From positions 14,745,037-14,809,036 of the forward strand of contig NC_037639.1 in assembly GCF_003254395.2 (NCBI RefSeq): 64,000 nucleotides of DNA, in the 5' to 3' direction. Source of the stretch: Apis mellifera (Eukaryota > Arthropoda > Insecta > Hymenoptera > Apidae). This document shows, piece after piece, positions 1 to 10,900 of this stretch (positions are counted from its first letter, which is position 1; each line of letters opens with the position of its first letter). Below the pieces are notes generated by a model. The model was not told where the DNA came from. It saw nothing but the letters and a program-made list of their open reading frames with translations, and ran no database searches. The translations under genes and the position numbers were made by a program.

Positions 1-1752
1 ACTAACGCTTGCATGACTGTCTCGATCGCTGACAGCATAGAATTTGGATTTGCCTGCACCATAATTCATTTCACTACCAGTTTCGTCAACTTTATGATCT
101 TGCAAATACCTATTATATAATGAAAAAAAAAAAATTATATTTTACAATCATAAATGATATGTAGTATAAAATTATTATACCTTGCATGTGCACATTGAAG
201 ATAATTCTGAAGCATCTGATCCACATACTGATGACGTCTACTTCTAATCTTTACACATAATAAACCTTCTGTAGAAAGTCCACCTGCTGTTGTTGGTAAA
301 TTCTTTGGTCTCTTTGTCATGGACCACAATTTTTTACTAACAGATTTTCTAATTGATCCAAATTGTTTAGCAACACCAAGCAATTGTTTCGCCGTTTTAG
401 ATAATGAACCGTCAGTATCGGACAATCTTTCGATTTCTTCCGATGTAAAATTTTGATATTCGCAATCTAAATATTGCCGCAACAAAATTTCCATCTAAAA
501 TATCAATATTATGAAATTACAGTTTATGCATTACATCTACAATTTATGTTATTATTAAGAATTAATTGTTACGAAAAATTACCGTATCTTGTTGGCAAGT
601 TAATAAATCTTGAAAACTTTCTTCCCAATCCCAATCAGGTCCTGGATCTACCGCGAATAAAACTGGCAATAATTGACCTGTATCCGGATCTATAAGAGGT
701 ATGCTAACACCTTCATTAGAAGCATCTCCAAAATCACTCGCTCCATCCACAGTAACAAGAGGAGAAAAATGAGCTGAATGATATGCTAAAAGCAATGGCG
801 TTCTGTGACAACGTGATGGAGATACTTCTAATGGTAGATACACTCCACCAAATGGAATTGGAGCTAAAGCTACACCTTCTGCATCTTTTAACATAGTTTC
901 TGCTATTACTATTATAGGTCTTTTTAAAGCATGAGCCAAAGTTAATACATGTACCTATAAAGTTTTAACATTATAAATATTTGATGAAAATTTTATTATT
1001 TAAGAAAAAAATGCAAAAAATTTTATTATACTTCTTCAAGACTTTGATAAGAAGTAGCAGTTTGATTTCTAAAAATAGGAGAAGCCATATCTACAATAGT
1101 TTGCCATTCTGTTAACCATTCTGTTTCTGTATAAGACAATCCTGAAGCTGCATTTAAGCCTATTTGACGCCACTTCCATCTTCTAAATAAAGCATGTCTA
1201 TATTCTCCTTTGGCTAAAGTATTATGTAATGCTTCTCTTAGTGTAAGAAGTCTATCATGAAAGCCCCACATGCCAAGAGAAGCTGCATGTAGAAGACAAT
1301 TGCCATCTCCTGATGTTGCCAAAGGCCATAAAACTCTGTTAGTTTCATTTTTACCCCCACACCACCAATTTAAACGACCAGCAGCTTCTAAAGAAGTTAA
1401 ACATCCACCTTCTATTAAATCTTTTTCCAAGAATTGACGAAATGAATCTAAATATAATATATTATATCCAATTAATAAAGTATAATAAAGAAAATAATTA
1501 TTATATTGAATAGAGCATGAATAAATTACCTGGATATAGAGTTAGATCAGGTAATGAGAATGTGAATTCTGGAGTATCTAAAGATCCTATAGTAGCTAAC
1601 TGTGAACGAGCATAAGAGACAATAGCTGCATTTTCAGTTGCTCGAGATATACCTCTAGCCAATTTTTTTGTAGTTCCTCCTTCACTTTCCAATGCATTAT
1701 TAGAATTTGTCTCTTTCTCCAAACCATCATATGTGGATAATCCTACGTTCAT
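1..1752 (-). CDS. OTUD7/Cezanne-type OTU deubiquitinase, 5' part, truncated at window edge
   Basis: Cysteine protease that removes ubiquitin; vertebrate Cezanne (OTUD7B) prefers Lys11-linked chains. Five coding exons, all GT-AG with matching phases: 1752-1530, 1447-1032, 954-583, 494-181 and 109-1 (continues off the window). The joined product begins MNVGLSTYDG and covers about 478 residues here. The OTU core is clear: the catalytic Cys is in SGDGNCLLHAASLGMWG (about residue 125), and the catalytic His is in AYHSAHFSPL (about 275). RPIIVIAETM and PFGGVYLPLE also match the family from memory. The segment SLPDLTLYPDSFRQFLEKDL spans the first intron, which confirms that join. The start is supported by two in-frame TAA codons 12-17 nt upstream of the ATG, within the same exon (acceptor at 1774-1775). 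Vertebrate Cezanne has an N-terminal UBA domain; this start leaves none. Trabid and A20 are the alternatives, but these motifs fit OTUD7 better. Confidence 0.88.
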
Positions 1753-1773
1753 TACACTGTTTTATTATTGCAC
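1753..1773 (-). other. 5' UTR part of the OTUD7-like second exon
   Basis: Twenty-one bases lie between a TTTGTAG acceptor (1774-1775 on the plus strand reads CT) and the ATG. They hold two in-frame TAA stops, so this transcript cannot encode more N-terminal sequence. A further upstream noncoding exon is therefore expected. Confidence 0.55.
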
Positions 1774-1775
1774 CT

Positions 1776-3100
1776 ACAAAGTAGTAGTTCATCTAAAATT
1801 TATGATATTACAATTACAACATTGGTAGAAATATAATATAAAAATTATATATTAATTATTATGTAATCTATAAATAAAAATTACAAAAAAATACAAAAAT
1901 TAAACACAGTATATATATCTATATATTAATATACAAAAATAGAACAAGGTGACATTAATAATTTAATAAAAAAATAATCATTGAATGCATAATGAATTCA
2001 ATTATAAATATAAATAAAAGGAAAATTTGCAAATGATAAAAAAGCATTTTTTAATCTTTAGAATTACGAAATATCAAAAATAAATACACGTACATGACGA
2101 TGAATACATATATTCAGAGTTTGTGTGTATATGTATCTATGTCGGATATGATTATTTAAAAAGTGCAAACCTTGGCCTATATATCGAATTAGTGAAGTGA
2201 AGCAGTACAGTATAGTATCATTAAATAGTATTCTAATTGTTTTACAATATATAAACCCTTCGTATAGTTTTTCATATTTCGTATCACGGTATTTATACTA
2301 AAACCTGTCTTAAGAGGGCCATCCACAATGTATAAAAACGATTAAGAATTTGTTTGCACTGATGGTGATATGCACAACATAACCTAAAGCACGAAACCTC
2401 GAAACTATCTGGTAAAAGAGTGAGAAGCGAATTATTATTGTTGCGCACGGAAGTCACTGTGAAATTTTAAACCAGTCACATGTCAAGCTTATGAGTGGTA
2501 CACTGTTGTTATTTACGCAGTAATGTTCCCACCCATCAGTGAACAGGTTTGTCCGATCGCGATAATGCAATTAATTTTGAAATGTAAAAAAATCATCTAC
2601 GCACTACCATTTATCTTATAACATTATGCAGTTAGAAATGTATTTAACCTTGAAAATATGCATTGCGCATCATATGTACCACCTACCTATGTACATTTAA
2701 ATATATCACGTTGATAGAATAATCGAATAGAAAACATTATTTGAATTTTATTTTATCAATCATTGATCTTTATCATTTTCTTTTAATTCGATCGATATAA
2801 AATTATTCTTTAATTTCTTTATATTAAGAAATATGTTATATATTTTAATTCATTATGAATATCATATATTATAAAAATAAATGTTTTTATTTTTCTGATA
2901 GTTGAAATGGGTTATGTTGACTTTCATACTTACAAAGCAATCATGCATACATTCTTAACAATGTATGGAAAATTTTTCATTGATTGTGTTTTTATTGGAA
3001 TATTTATAATAGGTTTTTTTATTGATTGTGTTTTATTTGAAAACTTATAGAACAACGAAATAAACTGAATAAACCGCCTTAAGTTGATTTACTAACTTAC
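1776..3100. other. AT-rich stretch, probable 5' UTR intron of the OTUD7-like gene
   Basis: There is no convincing coding sequence on either strand. The stretch is bounded on the right by a strong minus-strand donor (exon base 3101, then GTAAGT) and on the left by the acceptor at 1774. The simplest reading is one intron of about 1.3 kb inside the 5' UTR. This is an inference; no transcript evidence is available. Confidence 0.4.
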
Positions 3101-3331
3101 GTGCAAACGTAGCGCCACAGGTTATCATTTCTCGATGTGTAGTTCGTCTACCTCGCTTAAAACGTGAGACGCGACCATGCCGATGTAGTAGGCGAGCACA
3201 AGTGTGCGTATTCTGTACTTGTATCTGTTTTAAATCTCAAAAAAATTGGTCAATTTTGTTGGAAAAGTTTTTTAATTTATCGCGGGTAATAACAGACTCG
3301 CACAGTAGAGAAGAAATTGAAAGAAATAACA
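3101..3331. promoter_or_regulatory. Divergent promoter region between OTUD7-like and glucosidase II beta genes
   Basis: On the minus strand a strong GTAAGT donor follows base 3101, as expected for a noncoding first exon of the OTUD7-like gene. On the plus strand the glucosidase II beta ATG is at 3332. Both transcripts must therefore start within about 200 bp of each other. This short interval is more CpG-rich than its AT-rich surroundings. I see no convincing TATA box. Confidence 0.4.
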
Positions 3332-4994
3332 ATGAATAGTTGTGGAATATACCTGATATTTTTTCTATCAGTTAATCTGTTGATTCCATTGGGCCACGTC
3401 GCCGGTTCCAAGGTGTTACAAATTCGTGGCATACCTATCGCGAAAAGTTCACTTTATTCATCAGATCGTGACTTCCAGTGCCTTGATGGAAGCCTATTAA
3501 TACCATTTTCACGTGTAAACGATAACTATTGTGATTGTGCCGATGGTAGTGATGAACCTGGTACATCTGCCTGCACCAACGGTTCATTTTATTGTGAAAA
3601 TTCCGGTCATAAGCCACGCTATATACCATCCACCTGGGTAAATGATGGTGTTTGCGATTGTTGCGATGCCAGTGATGAATATAACTCGAGTAAAGAATGT
3701 CCAAATAATTGTAATGAACTTGGAAAAGAAGCTAGGTTGGAACAACAAAAGGCAGAAGAATTAATCAGGGAAGGAAATAAGATAAGAATGGAAATGATTG
3801 CCAAGGGTAAACAATTGAAAACAGATTATCAGGCACAATTAGTCAAATTACGTGCTGATTATGAAGAAGCAGAACGTGTGAAGAAAGAGAAAGAATTATT
3901 GAAAACTCAAGCAGAAGAACGAGAAAGTGCTGCTTTAGAAAAATATAAGACAATTGAATCTGAGCAACCAGCTCAGGAAGAAGGGGAAGAGGAAGAAGAA
4001 TTACACGAATCAGATGCTGAGGATTATTTTAAATTATTAGACTCTGATAATAGTGGTACTATAACAGTTGCAGAACTTCAAACTAGAGTGACATTTGATA
4101 AAGATCGGAATGGAGTTGTAAGTGAAGAGGAGGCAATGTTTTTTTTAAATAACCAGAAAGAAATCAATCTTCAAGAATTCATGGATACAGCATGGGCAAA
4201 TATCAAACCATTTTTAATGTTGGAACAAGGTAAATTATTATTAGGTATATTATTTATAAATTCATTTTATTTTCAGTTTAAAATATATATTGTATTAATA
4301 TTTCATTTCAGGTATGTTTAAGCCAGCAGAGCAAAAGGAAGAAGAAGGAGAGGAAGAAGAAGAAGGAGGAGAAAATATTCACGAACCAATAGAAGATAGA
4401 TCTGAGCAAGAGAAAGTTGAAAATGATGGTACAGAGGCAGAAGAAGTAACGGATGAAGAACAGAAGAAAACCGAAGAACCTCAAGTGCAATATGATGAAG
4501 AAACGCAAGCTCTAATTGATGAAGCAACAGTTGCTCGTGAAAATTTCCAAGCAGCAGAAAGATCTGTAAATGACTTATTATTGGAAATCAGAAAGTACGA
4601 AGAAAAATTAAATCGTGACTTTGGTGTGGAGCATGAATTCGCTCCTTTGGATGGTGAATGTTTCGAGTTTAGAAATGTGGAATATATCTATACTTTGTGT
4701 ATGTTTGTAAAAGCGACGCAGAGATCGGAATCTGGTGGCAATGACGTTACCTTAGGTCACTGGAACGATTGGAGCGGACCGGAAGGTCAAAAGTATTTCA
4801 AGATGAAGTATGATCGAGGACTTAGCTGTTGGAATGGTCCTGCGCGTTCTACGATGGTCAATTTAAGCTGTGGTAAAGAAAATAAACTAGTCTCAGTGAC
4901 AGAACCTAGTCGATGCGAATACGCTATGGAATTTTCCACGCCAGCTGTGTGCAATCTCAGCCTGGAACCCGCTAATGCACACGACGAATTATAA
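3332..4994 (+). CDS. PRKCSH: Glucosidase II subunit beta (PRKCSH family), complete
   Basis: Non-catalytic subunit of ER glucosidase II. It retains and assists the alpha subunit that trims glucose from N-glycans before calnexin/calreticulin binding. Two exons, 3332-4229 and 4312-4994, are joined through a split Gly codon (donor AAG|GTAAAT, acceptor TTTCAG|G) and give 526 aa. Visible parts in order: signal peptide (residues 1 to about 24); Cys-rich LDLa-type repeats with NYCDCADGSDEPG and GVCDCCDASDEYN (about 45-130); a charged coiled coil (about 135-205); an EF-hand pair with DSDNSGTITVAE and DKDRNGVVSEEE (about 237-265); a Glu-rich tract at the start of exon 2 (about 305-360); the MRH mannose-6-phosphate-receptor-like domain (about 413-517) with SCWNGPARST and TEPSRCEY; and a C-terminal HDEL. 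An upstream in-frame TTG at 3317 is not a start; the ATG at 3332 has a good AACA context. Confidence 0.97.
4230..4311 (+). other. Intron of glucosidase II beta gene (82 bp)
   Basis: A short AT-rich intron with GTAAAT donor and TTTCATTTCAG acceptor. It interrupts the codon for Gly300, between the EF-hand region and the acidic tract. Read through without splicing, it shifts the frame and ends the protein early, so removal is required for the MRH domain. Confidence 0.95.
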
Positions 4995-5820
4995 ATTTCA
5001 TATCTCATAAACGCGGGAAATTTAATTAACTAAATACGCGATTATATGAAATATAAGATATATAAAAAAAAAATAGCAAGGATAAATAATATATCACATC
5101 GATTCATCTGATTCGTTTTACGAACGTTAAATTTTAACGTGAAACGTTATAACAATCGCGTGTTTACACATCATTTTTTCACTGTCGTAAACAAATGAAA
5201 CTCATAATTATCTCTTGCGCATTACGTAATAATAATAATAATGTCATGAAACGTCGAATCTGTGATTGATTATTCGTCCTTGCATTAGAATTTTCTCGTC
5301 GTTGTACTTGTATACTAAACAAACGGAATTCGTAGCCGATAACGCGATCGTGAGTTATCGACGAGCTCGGTTTGCTTAAATAGTAGAGAGAGACATTTTA
5401 ATATTCGTGATAAGTGAATAAGAAATTGTTGTTACATGGTCATTGCCAATATTGTGTCACTGTTATACATTCCTCTTTTTGTACGAGATGAATTTTTATG
5501 AAATCGGATCAGAATAAAATGACCTGAATTGTTTCACTCGTCGTTAGGTCACCACGCGATCGAGCGACCAATTCTTTTCGTCTACAAATTCTTAGAAAAA
5601 AAAAAAAAAAAGAAAAAAAAAAATGAACTGAAAAATTCATTGTAGACTCACCTATATATACATACACGCTCATACATGCAGGAATGTCGAAAGAAAATTC
5701 ATAAATTGCCACGTGTAAAGTAGATAATATATTTAGTGTGTCGAGGTATTTTGTAATTTTTTAAGGATACGTCCGTGATTGGCGCATTGGAATGCAGGTT
5801 TAATAAAGAGAAAAAAAATT
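4995..5820 (+). other. 3' UTR of glucosidase II beta and downstream sequence
   Basis: Noncoding sequence follows the TAA at 4992-4994. Candidate polyadenylation signals on the plus strand are AATAAA near 5513-5518 and AATAAA near 5800-5806. Which is used cannot be told from sequence. An A-rich run lies at 5595-5625. Confidence 0.45.
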
Positions 5821-5884
5821 TTGTTGTCGAACTGTAATTACGATGGCAGCTTTATTTACATTAAAACGGGTGATCTTTTTGTAT

Positions 5885-6010
5885 TATATGTATATATATA
5901 TATATATACACAATATATATATATATGTGTATATAGATATATATATACAAATATAAATATATACACGTACGTATATATATTTATATTTACGTATTTATTT
6001 ATTTATATAT
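5885..6010. repeat. (TA)n-rich low-complexity tract
   Basis: Imperfect ATATAT runs interrupted by GTGT and ACGT, roughly 120 bp. It lies in the convergent gap between the glucosidase II beta gene and the CRACD-like gene. The small open frames here are low-complexity artefacts. Confidence 0.85.
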
Positions 6011-7575
6011 TTCTTTTAATTATGCGAATTCTTATTCGTTTTTTAGAGAATTCTTACATTATTAATTCAATTCTCTATTTATATTTTTATTAATCTAACA
6101 ATCTATGCATATTTTTTGGGATTTGAGACGTTTATGATCGGCTAGAAAACTAAAAAAGAGATGTGATCAAGAGAGAGAGAGAGAGAGGAAAGTGAGTTTC
6201 TGATTTATCCAACAATGTTTTGCAACCAGTCGATTCCCTAATACTTACTTTTTCGTTAAGGCACTTAAAAGACTGGAAAGAAGTATCTTGTCTTTCACGC
6301 GGTGTTACGTGATAGAGACGATACGCTTTAACGTCTTTTCTTCACCCTACGATGAACCATTATTTTTTTTTTTTTTAAACGTACACGGCAAAAAGTCATG
6401 ATTTTTTTTTTTTCATCTCAACGTGAAATTTTTGATCATTTCAAATGATAAATAATCAAAAATTAAAATCCGTTTATCGTGTACTGAAAATACGAAAAAA
6501 AAAAAAAAATAAATAAATAAACACTAGAAACATTTTCGATTTTTCAAACGAATTACTTTTAAAAATTGTTACATCAGTATGGAAAGACAGCATTTTCCAA
6601 AAAAAAAGATTACCATAACGTCTCTAGATATGAATAATTTCCAACTATGTTTGTCTAACAACATACCCTGTGTTTGTTTTATGGCTCGCCTGGCCATTAA
6701 ACACTTTGTAAATACGTGTCGACGCTATTTTTATCTATTCTCTTTTTTTTTTTTTATATTCTTTAAATTCGTATTCTTTCATTCGCGATCGTGTCTAATT
6801 CTGTAACGGGGTTTTCTTCTTTGTATTTACACAGTGGAACGAAACACGACATTTATTGGCGTCTCTAAACTACTGTACAACAAGAAACACTAACTCCTAA
6901 CACGAGAAGAATTTGTAAGCACGACGCGCGACTATATTGCTTTGCGATATCGCGCACCACCTAATACTGCATTTTTTTGTATGATCGGCTATCTTATCGT
7001 GTATGTGAAGTTTGTTAAGAAAAGAAGAAAAAACAAAATACGATTGCAACGGAAGAAGTTAAATAACACACGAATCGCAAATAATTACAGCTAGTTACGT
7101 TTAAACACGTTAAACCTTACAACTTTCTCGCCACAGGCGAACTTAAATTTTTTTTTTTTCTTTTTCTTTTTTCTTTTTCTTTTTACATATCGATCATTTC
7201 CATCATTTTCCACTTCTGCTTCTTTCCCTTTTACTTTTGTTCAAGTTTACAACGAGTTTTGAAACGAAGACATGTTTTATGAAAAACGTTATAAAAATTT
7301 AAGGTAAATAATTTTTATATTATTGTCCATCTTATGTGTAGTCTTAACCAGTCGAACACATCTTCGTTCGTTATTTCATTATTTCCACAGCTTATTCAGT
7401 CTACAAATAAAATCCAGATATAAAAAAGTTTACAGAAAAAGGGGGTTTCTTTTGCTTTATATAATTCTGATTTTTTTTCTCATTTTTTTAACCGCATCGA
7501 TTCTTTTTCTACTCGCCTTCCAAAATGAACGAAACGACGCATGTCTGTTGATACGCATGAATGCGTATGCAATGT
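6010..7575. other. Convergent intergenic gap; probable 3' UTR of the CRACD-like gene at its right end
   Basis: No coding sequence is supported. Poly-A/T runs occur near 6362, 6400, 6493, 6747 and 7148. For the minus gene, one AATAAA overlaps the stop codon (7575-7580 reads TTTATT on plus). Another lies near 6850 (CATTTATTGG on plus), which would give a 3' UTR of about 700 bases. Confidence 0.4.
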
Positions 7576-7995
7576 TTATTTTCCGAGTTTCTCGAACATG
7601 ATCAACTTCTCCTTGAAACTCTTCGTATCCGTGGACACTTCGGATATATTGCCGTTCAACATATTTTGTAAATCCTCGTCGTTCTTGCTAACGAGGAGAT
7701 TGTCAAAAATCATCTTGTTGTCCTCTTGTTTAGCGACCGGCGAGGTAGGCTGCGACGTGGTGATCTGTTGTTTTTTCTTAGGATAAATCACAGAGCTTCG
7801 TTGATTGTTGCCGTTGTCGGCCATTCTGGTAACTATAGTGATGGCTAGCAGTTGATGAATGTCGATGTTCTCCTTCGATTCCGACGATTGGCGCCAGTAG
7901 AATTTATCCGGCGAGATCAACGGTTTCGAGTCTTCGGTATTGTCCGCCATTTGATCCGAATGCGACATCGTTAAGGATTTATTGGTCCAAGGATC
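7576..7995 (-). CDS. CRACD-like terminal exon
   Basis: Acceptor CATTTTTCAG right of 7995; TAA stop at 7578-7576. It has 139 codons in phase 0 from DPWTNKSLTMSHSDQMADN through DKFYWRQSSESKENIDIHQL to FEKLGK. FYWRQ and the ELLAI-like HQLLAITI segment look more ordered than the previous exon. AATAAA overlaps the stop codon itself. Confidence 0.85.
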   Translation of the reverse strand, partial: DPWTNKSLTMSHSDQMADNTEDSKPLISPDKFYWRQSSESKENIDIHQLLAITIVTRMADNGNNQRSSVIYPKKKQQITTSQPTSPVAKQEDNKMIFDNLLVSKNDEDLQNMLNGNISEVSTDTKSFKEKLIMFEKLGK

Positions 7996-10900
7996 CTGAA
8001 AAATGGAAACAAGTTTCACTCAAACGTTTCTCGAACGCGTTTCGAGATGAAAGAAAGAAAGAAAAATTAGATGGAAAATTGATCTTGTCGAGAAATCTTA
8101 CGCTCTTCTCGCGTCTGTCCGCAACAACAACGGTGTCGGCAAGATCTTCCTGTTTCCTATCCTGATCCAAATCTCTCTCCAAACTGTCCAAAGTTTCGGT
8201 ACTCTCGGACGATTTGTTCCTCCTCTCGGAGTCCAAAGTATCCGTGCTTCCCAACTCCGAGCTCTCGGACGACTTTTGAAGCCTGCACGGTTTCCTCTGC
8301 ACGGCTCTCTTCTCCTCCTCCTGATCGTCCATCGGTACGATGTCCACGTAGCTGGTGCTCGGTATCCTCTTCGGCGCCCTCCTCATCCTTCTGTTCTCCA
8401 ATCTGTCCTCCGAGTCGAGATTATCGGAGCTCTCGGACGACACCCGTTTCGACGACCTCCTGCAACACTTGCCCAAACTCTCCCTCGCCCCATCCCCCCC
8501 CTCCTCCTTCGACTCGCTTATCTCGATCCTCTCGAAATCCTCCGACGATTTCGAGATGCTCTTCGACAATCTTCTTCCCCTCGACAAGTTGATGTCCGAC
8601 ACGCTGCTCCTCTTCTGAAGGCAATCTTGAACGGCGACAACGCTCTCCGTACCGATCTGCTCCAACATCTCGAAACTCTCCGACGATTTGGACATCTTCT
8701 TGGACGATCTGCGTGCGCGCAACTCGAAGCTGCTCCTTCTACGCTCGATCGACTCGTCGCTGGTCAACGCCTCGATCGCCTCCAAACTGTCGGACGACTT
8801 GGACACCCGATCGGTCGATTTCGAGATCGGCAATCTTCGAGTGACCGGTTTCACCTCCTCGTACTCCATCAACTTCTCGAACCCCTCGGTCGACTTGGAG
8901 AACCAACCGTTTGGAGCCGCCGTCTCCAAACTGTCGGGCGATTTCGACGACCTGTTCGATGCCGATCTCCTTCTGGGAAGCTTCGCTTCCAACTCCTCGA
9001 ACACATCCGTATTCTTTGGCGCGCGACTCGACGATTTCCTGCCGATCATCGTTTGCTCGTCGTCGTTGCTCGCCTCGACCGCGTCCAGGCTGTCCGGGGA
9101 CAGGGAGGCGACGCTAGGCGGCTTCCTAGGCAGCTTAGCCTCCAACTCCTCGAAGATGTCGGACGTGCGCGACAAGCGATTCGACGATTTCCTGCCGATC
9201 GACGGGTTCTTCGGCTCGGTCGGCGTGGACGCGTTGCTGTTGTTCCCCGTCGTCGTTTGCAGGCTGTCCAACGAGTCCTCGGCAATCGTCGTGATGGTCG
9301 ACGTGGGCGTGCTCGCCACTTGCGACCCGCTCCTCCTCGGAGGCCTTCGGTTCTTAGGCCGGACCGATATTCGGTGGTGGGCCGCCGTGTGGCTCAAACT
9401 GGCGCTCTCCAACTCCGCTGTTGAATAAATAAAAGAATCAGAATTTCGTTCGAGTTATTGAATCATTATTTCTTCTTTTTTACTCACGCAAATCTTCTTT
9501 GGCCACGGGGACAACACGATCGACCGTGTCCTTGGGCGATTTTGAGCCCTGAAAGAGAAGGAGTTTTAAAGTTTATTCTCGTTAAAATTTTAGGTTCGTG
9601 TCCGACGCCAACGAAGAAAGAGAGAAAAATTGGTTACGAATGGAATTATTCGTGACACTTTGCGCTCCGCTGTGTGTATATATATATATACGTGTGATGG
9701 TCGAGTTTCGGTGTATTGGCAGCCGGTTATAACGGTATTAACCACTATCGGGGCGAGCAAGTGCAGCCACTTAACCGTGATCGTTGGAAACCGGTTACAG
9801 GTGCCGTCTCGAAAACGCCGTTTCTTCTCTTTCCTTCTTTACCGAACGAGGAAAGCTCCTGCGCGCCACCGTTCTCCTCCTCCTCCTCCTTGCGCATGCG
9901 CCTTACGCGTGTCCGCGTCACAACGTTCGTGTCGTCGAATCGTTTGGACGGCGAACAAGTTCAACGGGTAGAACGAAAGGCGGGATTATTATCACTCGAA
10001 TTTCTCTTTCTTAACCGAGTCTAACGTTACCGGTGGCACACTTTGACACACGATGATCGAAAGCGATCGATACTTCGATCGATATCGAGGAAAGGGGGGG
10101 AGAGAGGAAAAAAAAAAATAAAGAAAAGAAATCTCGTTTACACGTTGGAGGGAAGGCGCGATTATCATCTCGATTACCTCGATAACCTCCTCCTCCTCGA
10201 TTCGTGGGATCGCGTCTTTGATCAACGGCGGGATCCTCTGCCTCGTCTCCGGCTTCGAGCGTTGCCGATCCTCGATCCTCGAACATCTCGCCGTCCCTTT
10301 ATCCTACGCATCGTACGAACGCAACGTGTCCAACATACAACATAATTCGTGTAATCGGTGACAAGCGTTTAGGCTGAAAATGAAATGGAAGGGAGGAGGG
10401 AAGGGGGGGGTGGCTTGATCGATTACCTCGATCGTATCTTCAGCTCGAACCGATCGCTCTCGGTTCGCCTGAGGGATCGTCGCCGTCCGCCCGCTCTCCG
10501 GCCTCGGTCTCGGTCGATCCTCGATTTTCCTCATCGATCTTATCGATCCGAACCCATTATCCTCCGCCTTCTCCTTGCAGATTTGATCGGATTCATTACC
10601 GCGAGCAATTCGGATTTTTAACGGCGTGTTCGCCGATCCGTACATTTCCAATCTCGAAGCTCGTCCAATTCGTACACGAGAAGGTAAGAGTAAGATAAGA
10701 TCGCGTAATTCGGTGGGAAAAACAAATAATAAAGTAGAGATTCCTCTATCGTTTCGCTTGTCAAAATTTAATAATTAATGATCGAGACATGTATGAAACG
10801 AATCAACTATAATAAATTACGAATAATTAATTACTCGAAGTAACTTTCAATTAATATCCGATTCCGGGACTATCACAAGAAGCCACAAATTGAACACAGA

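Noticed and set aside
9410..9412. Start codon for a 477-aa protein at 9412
   Set aside because: The codon is TTG, and the exon has an upstream acceptor and an in-phase upstream exon, so it is an internal Leu.
8276..9428. Plus-strand open frames of 382 and 246 codons
   Set aside because: They lie opposite the large CRACD-like exon; low stop frequency comes from the GC-rich codons of the real minus-strand frame.
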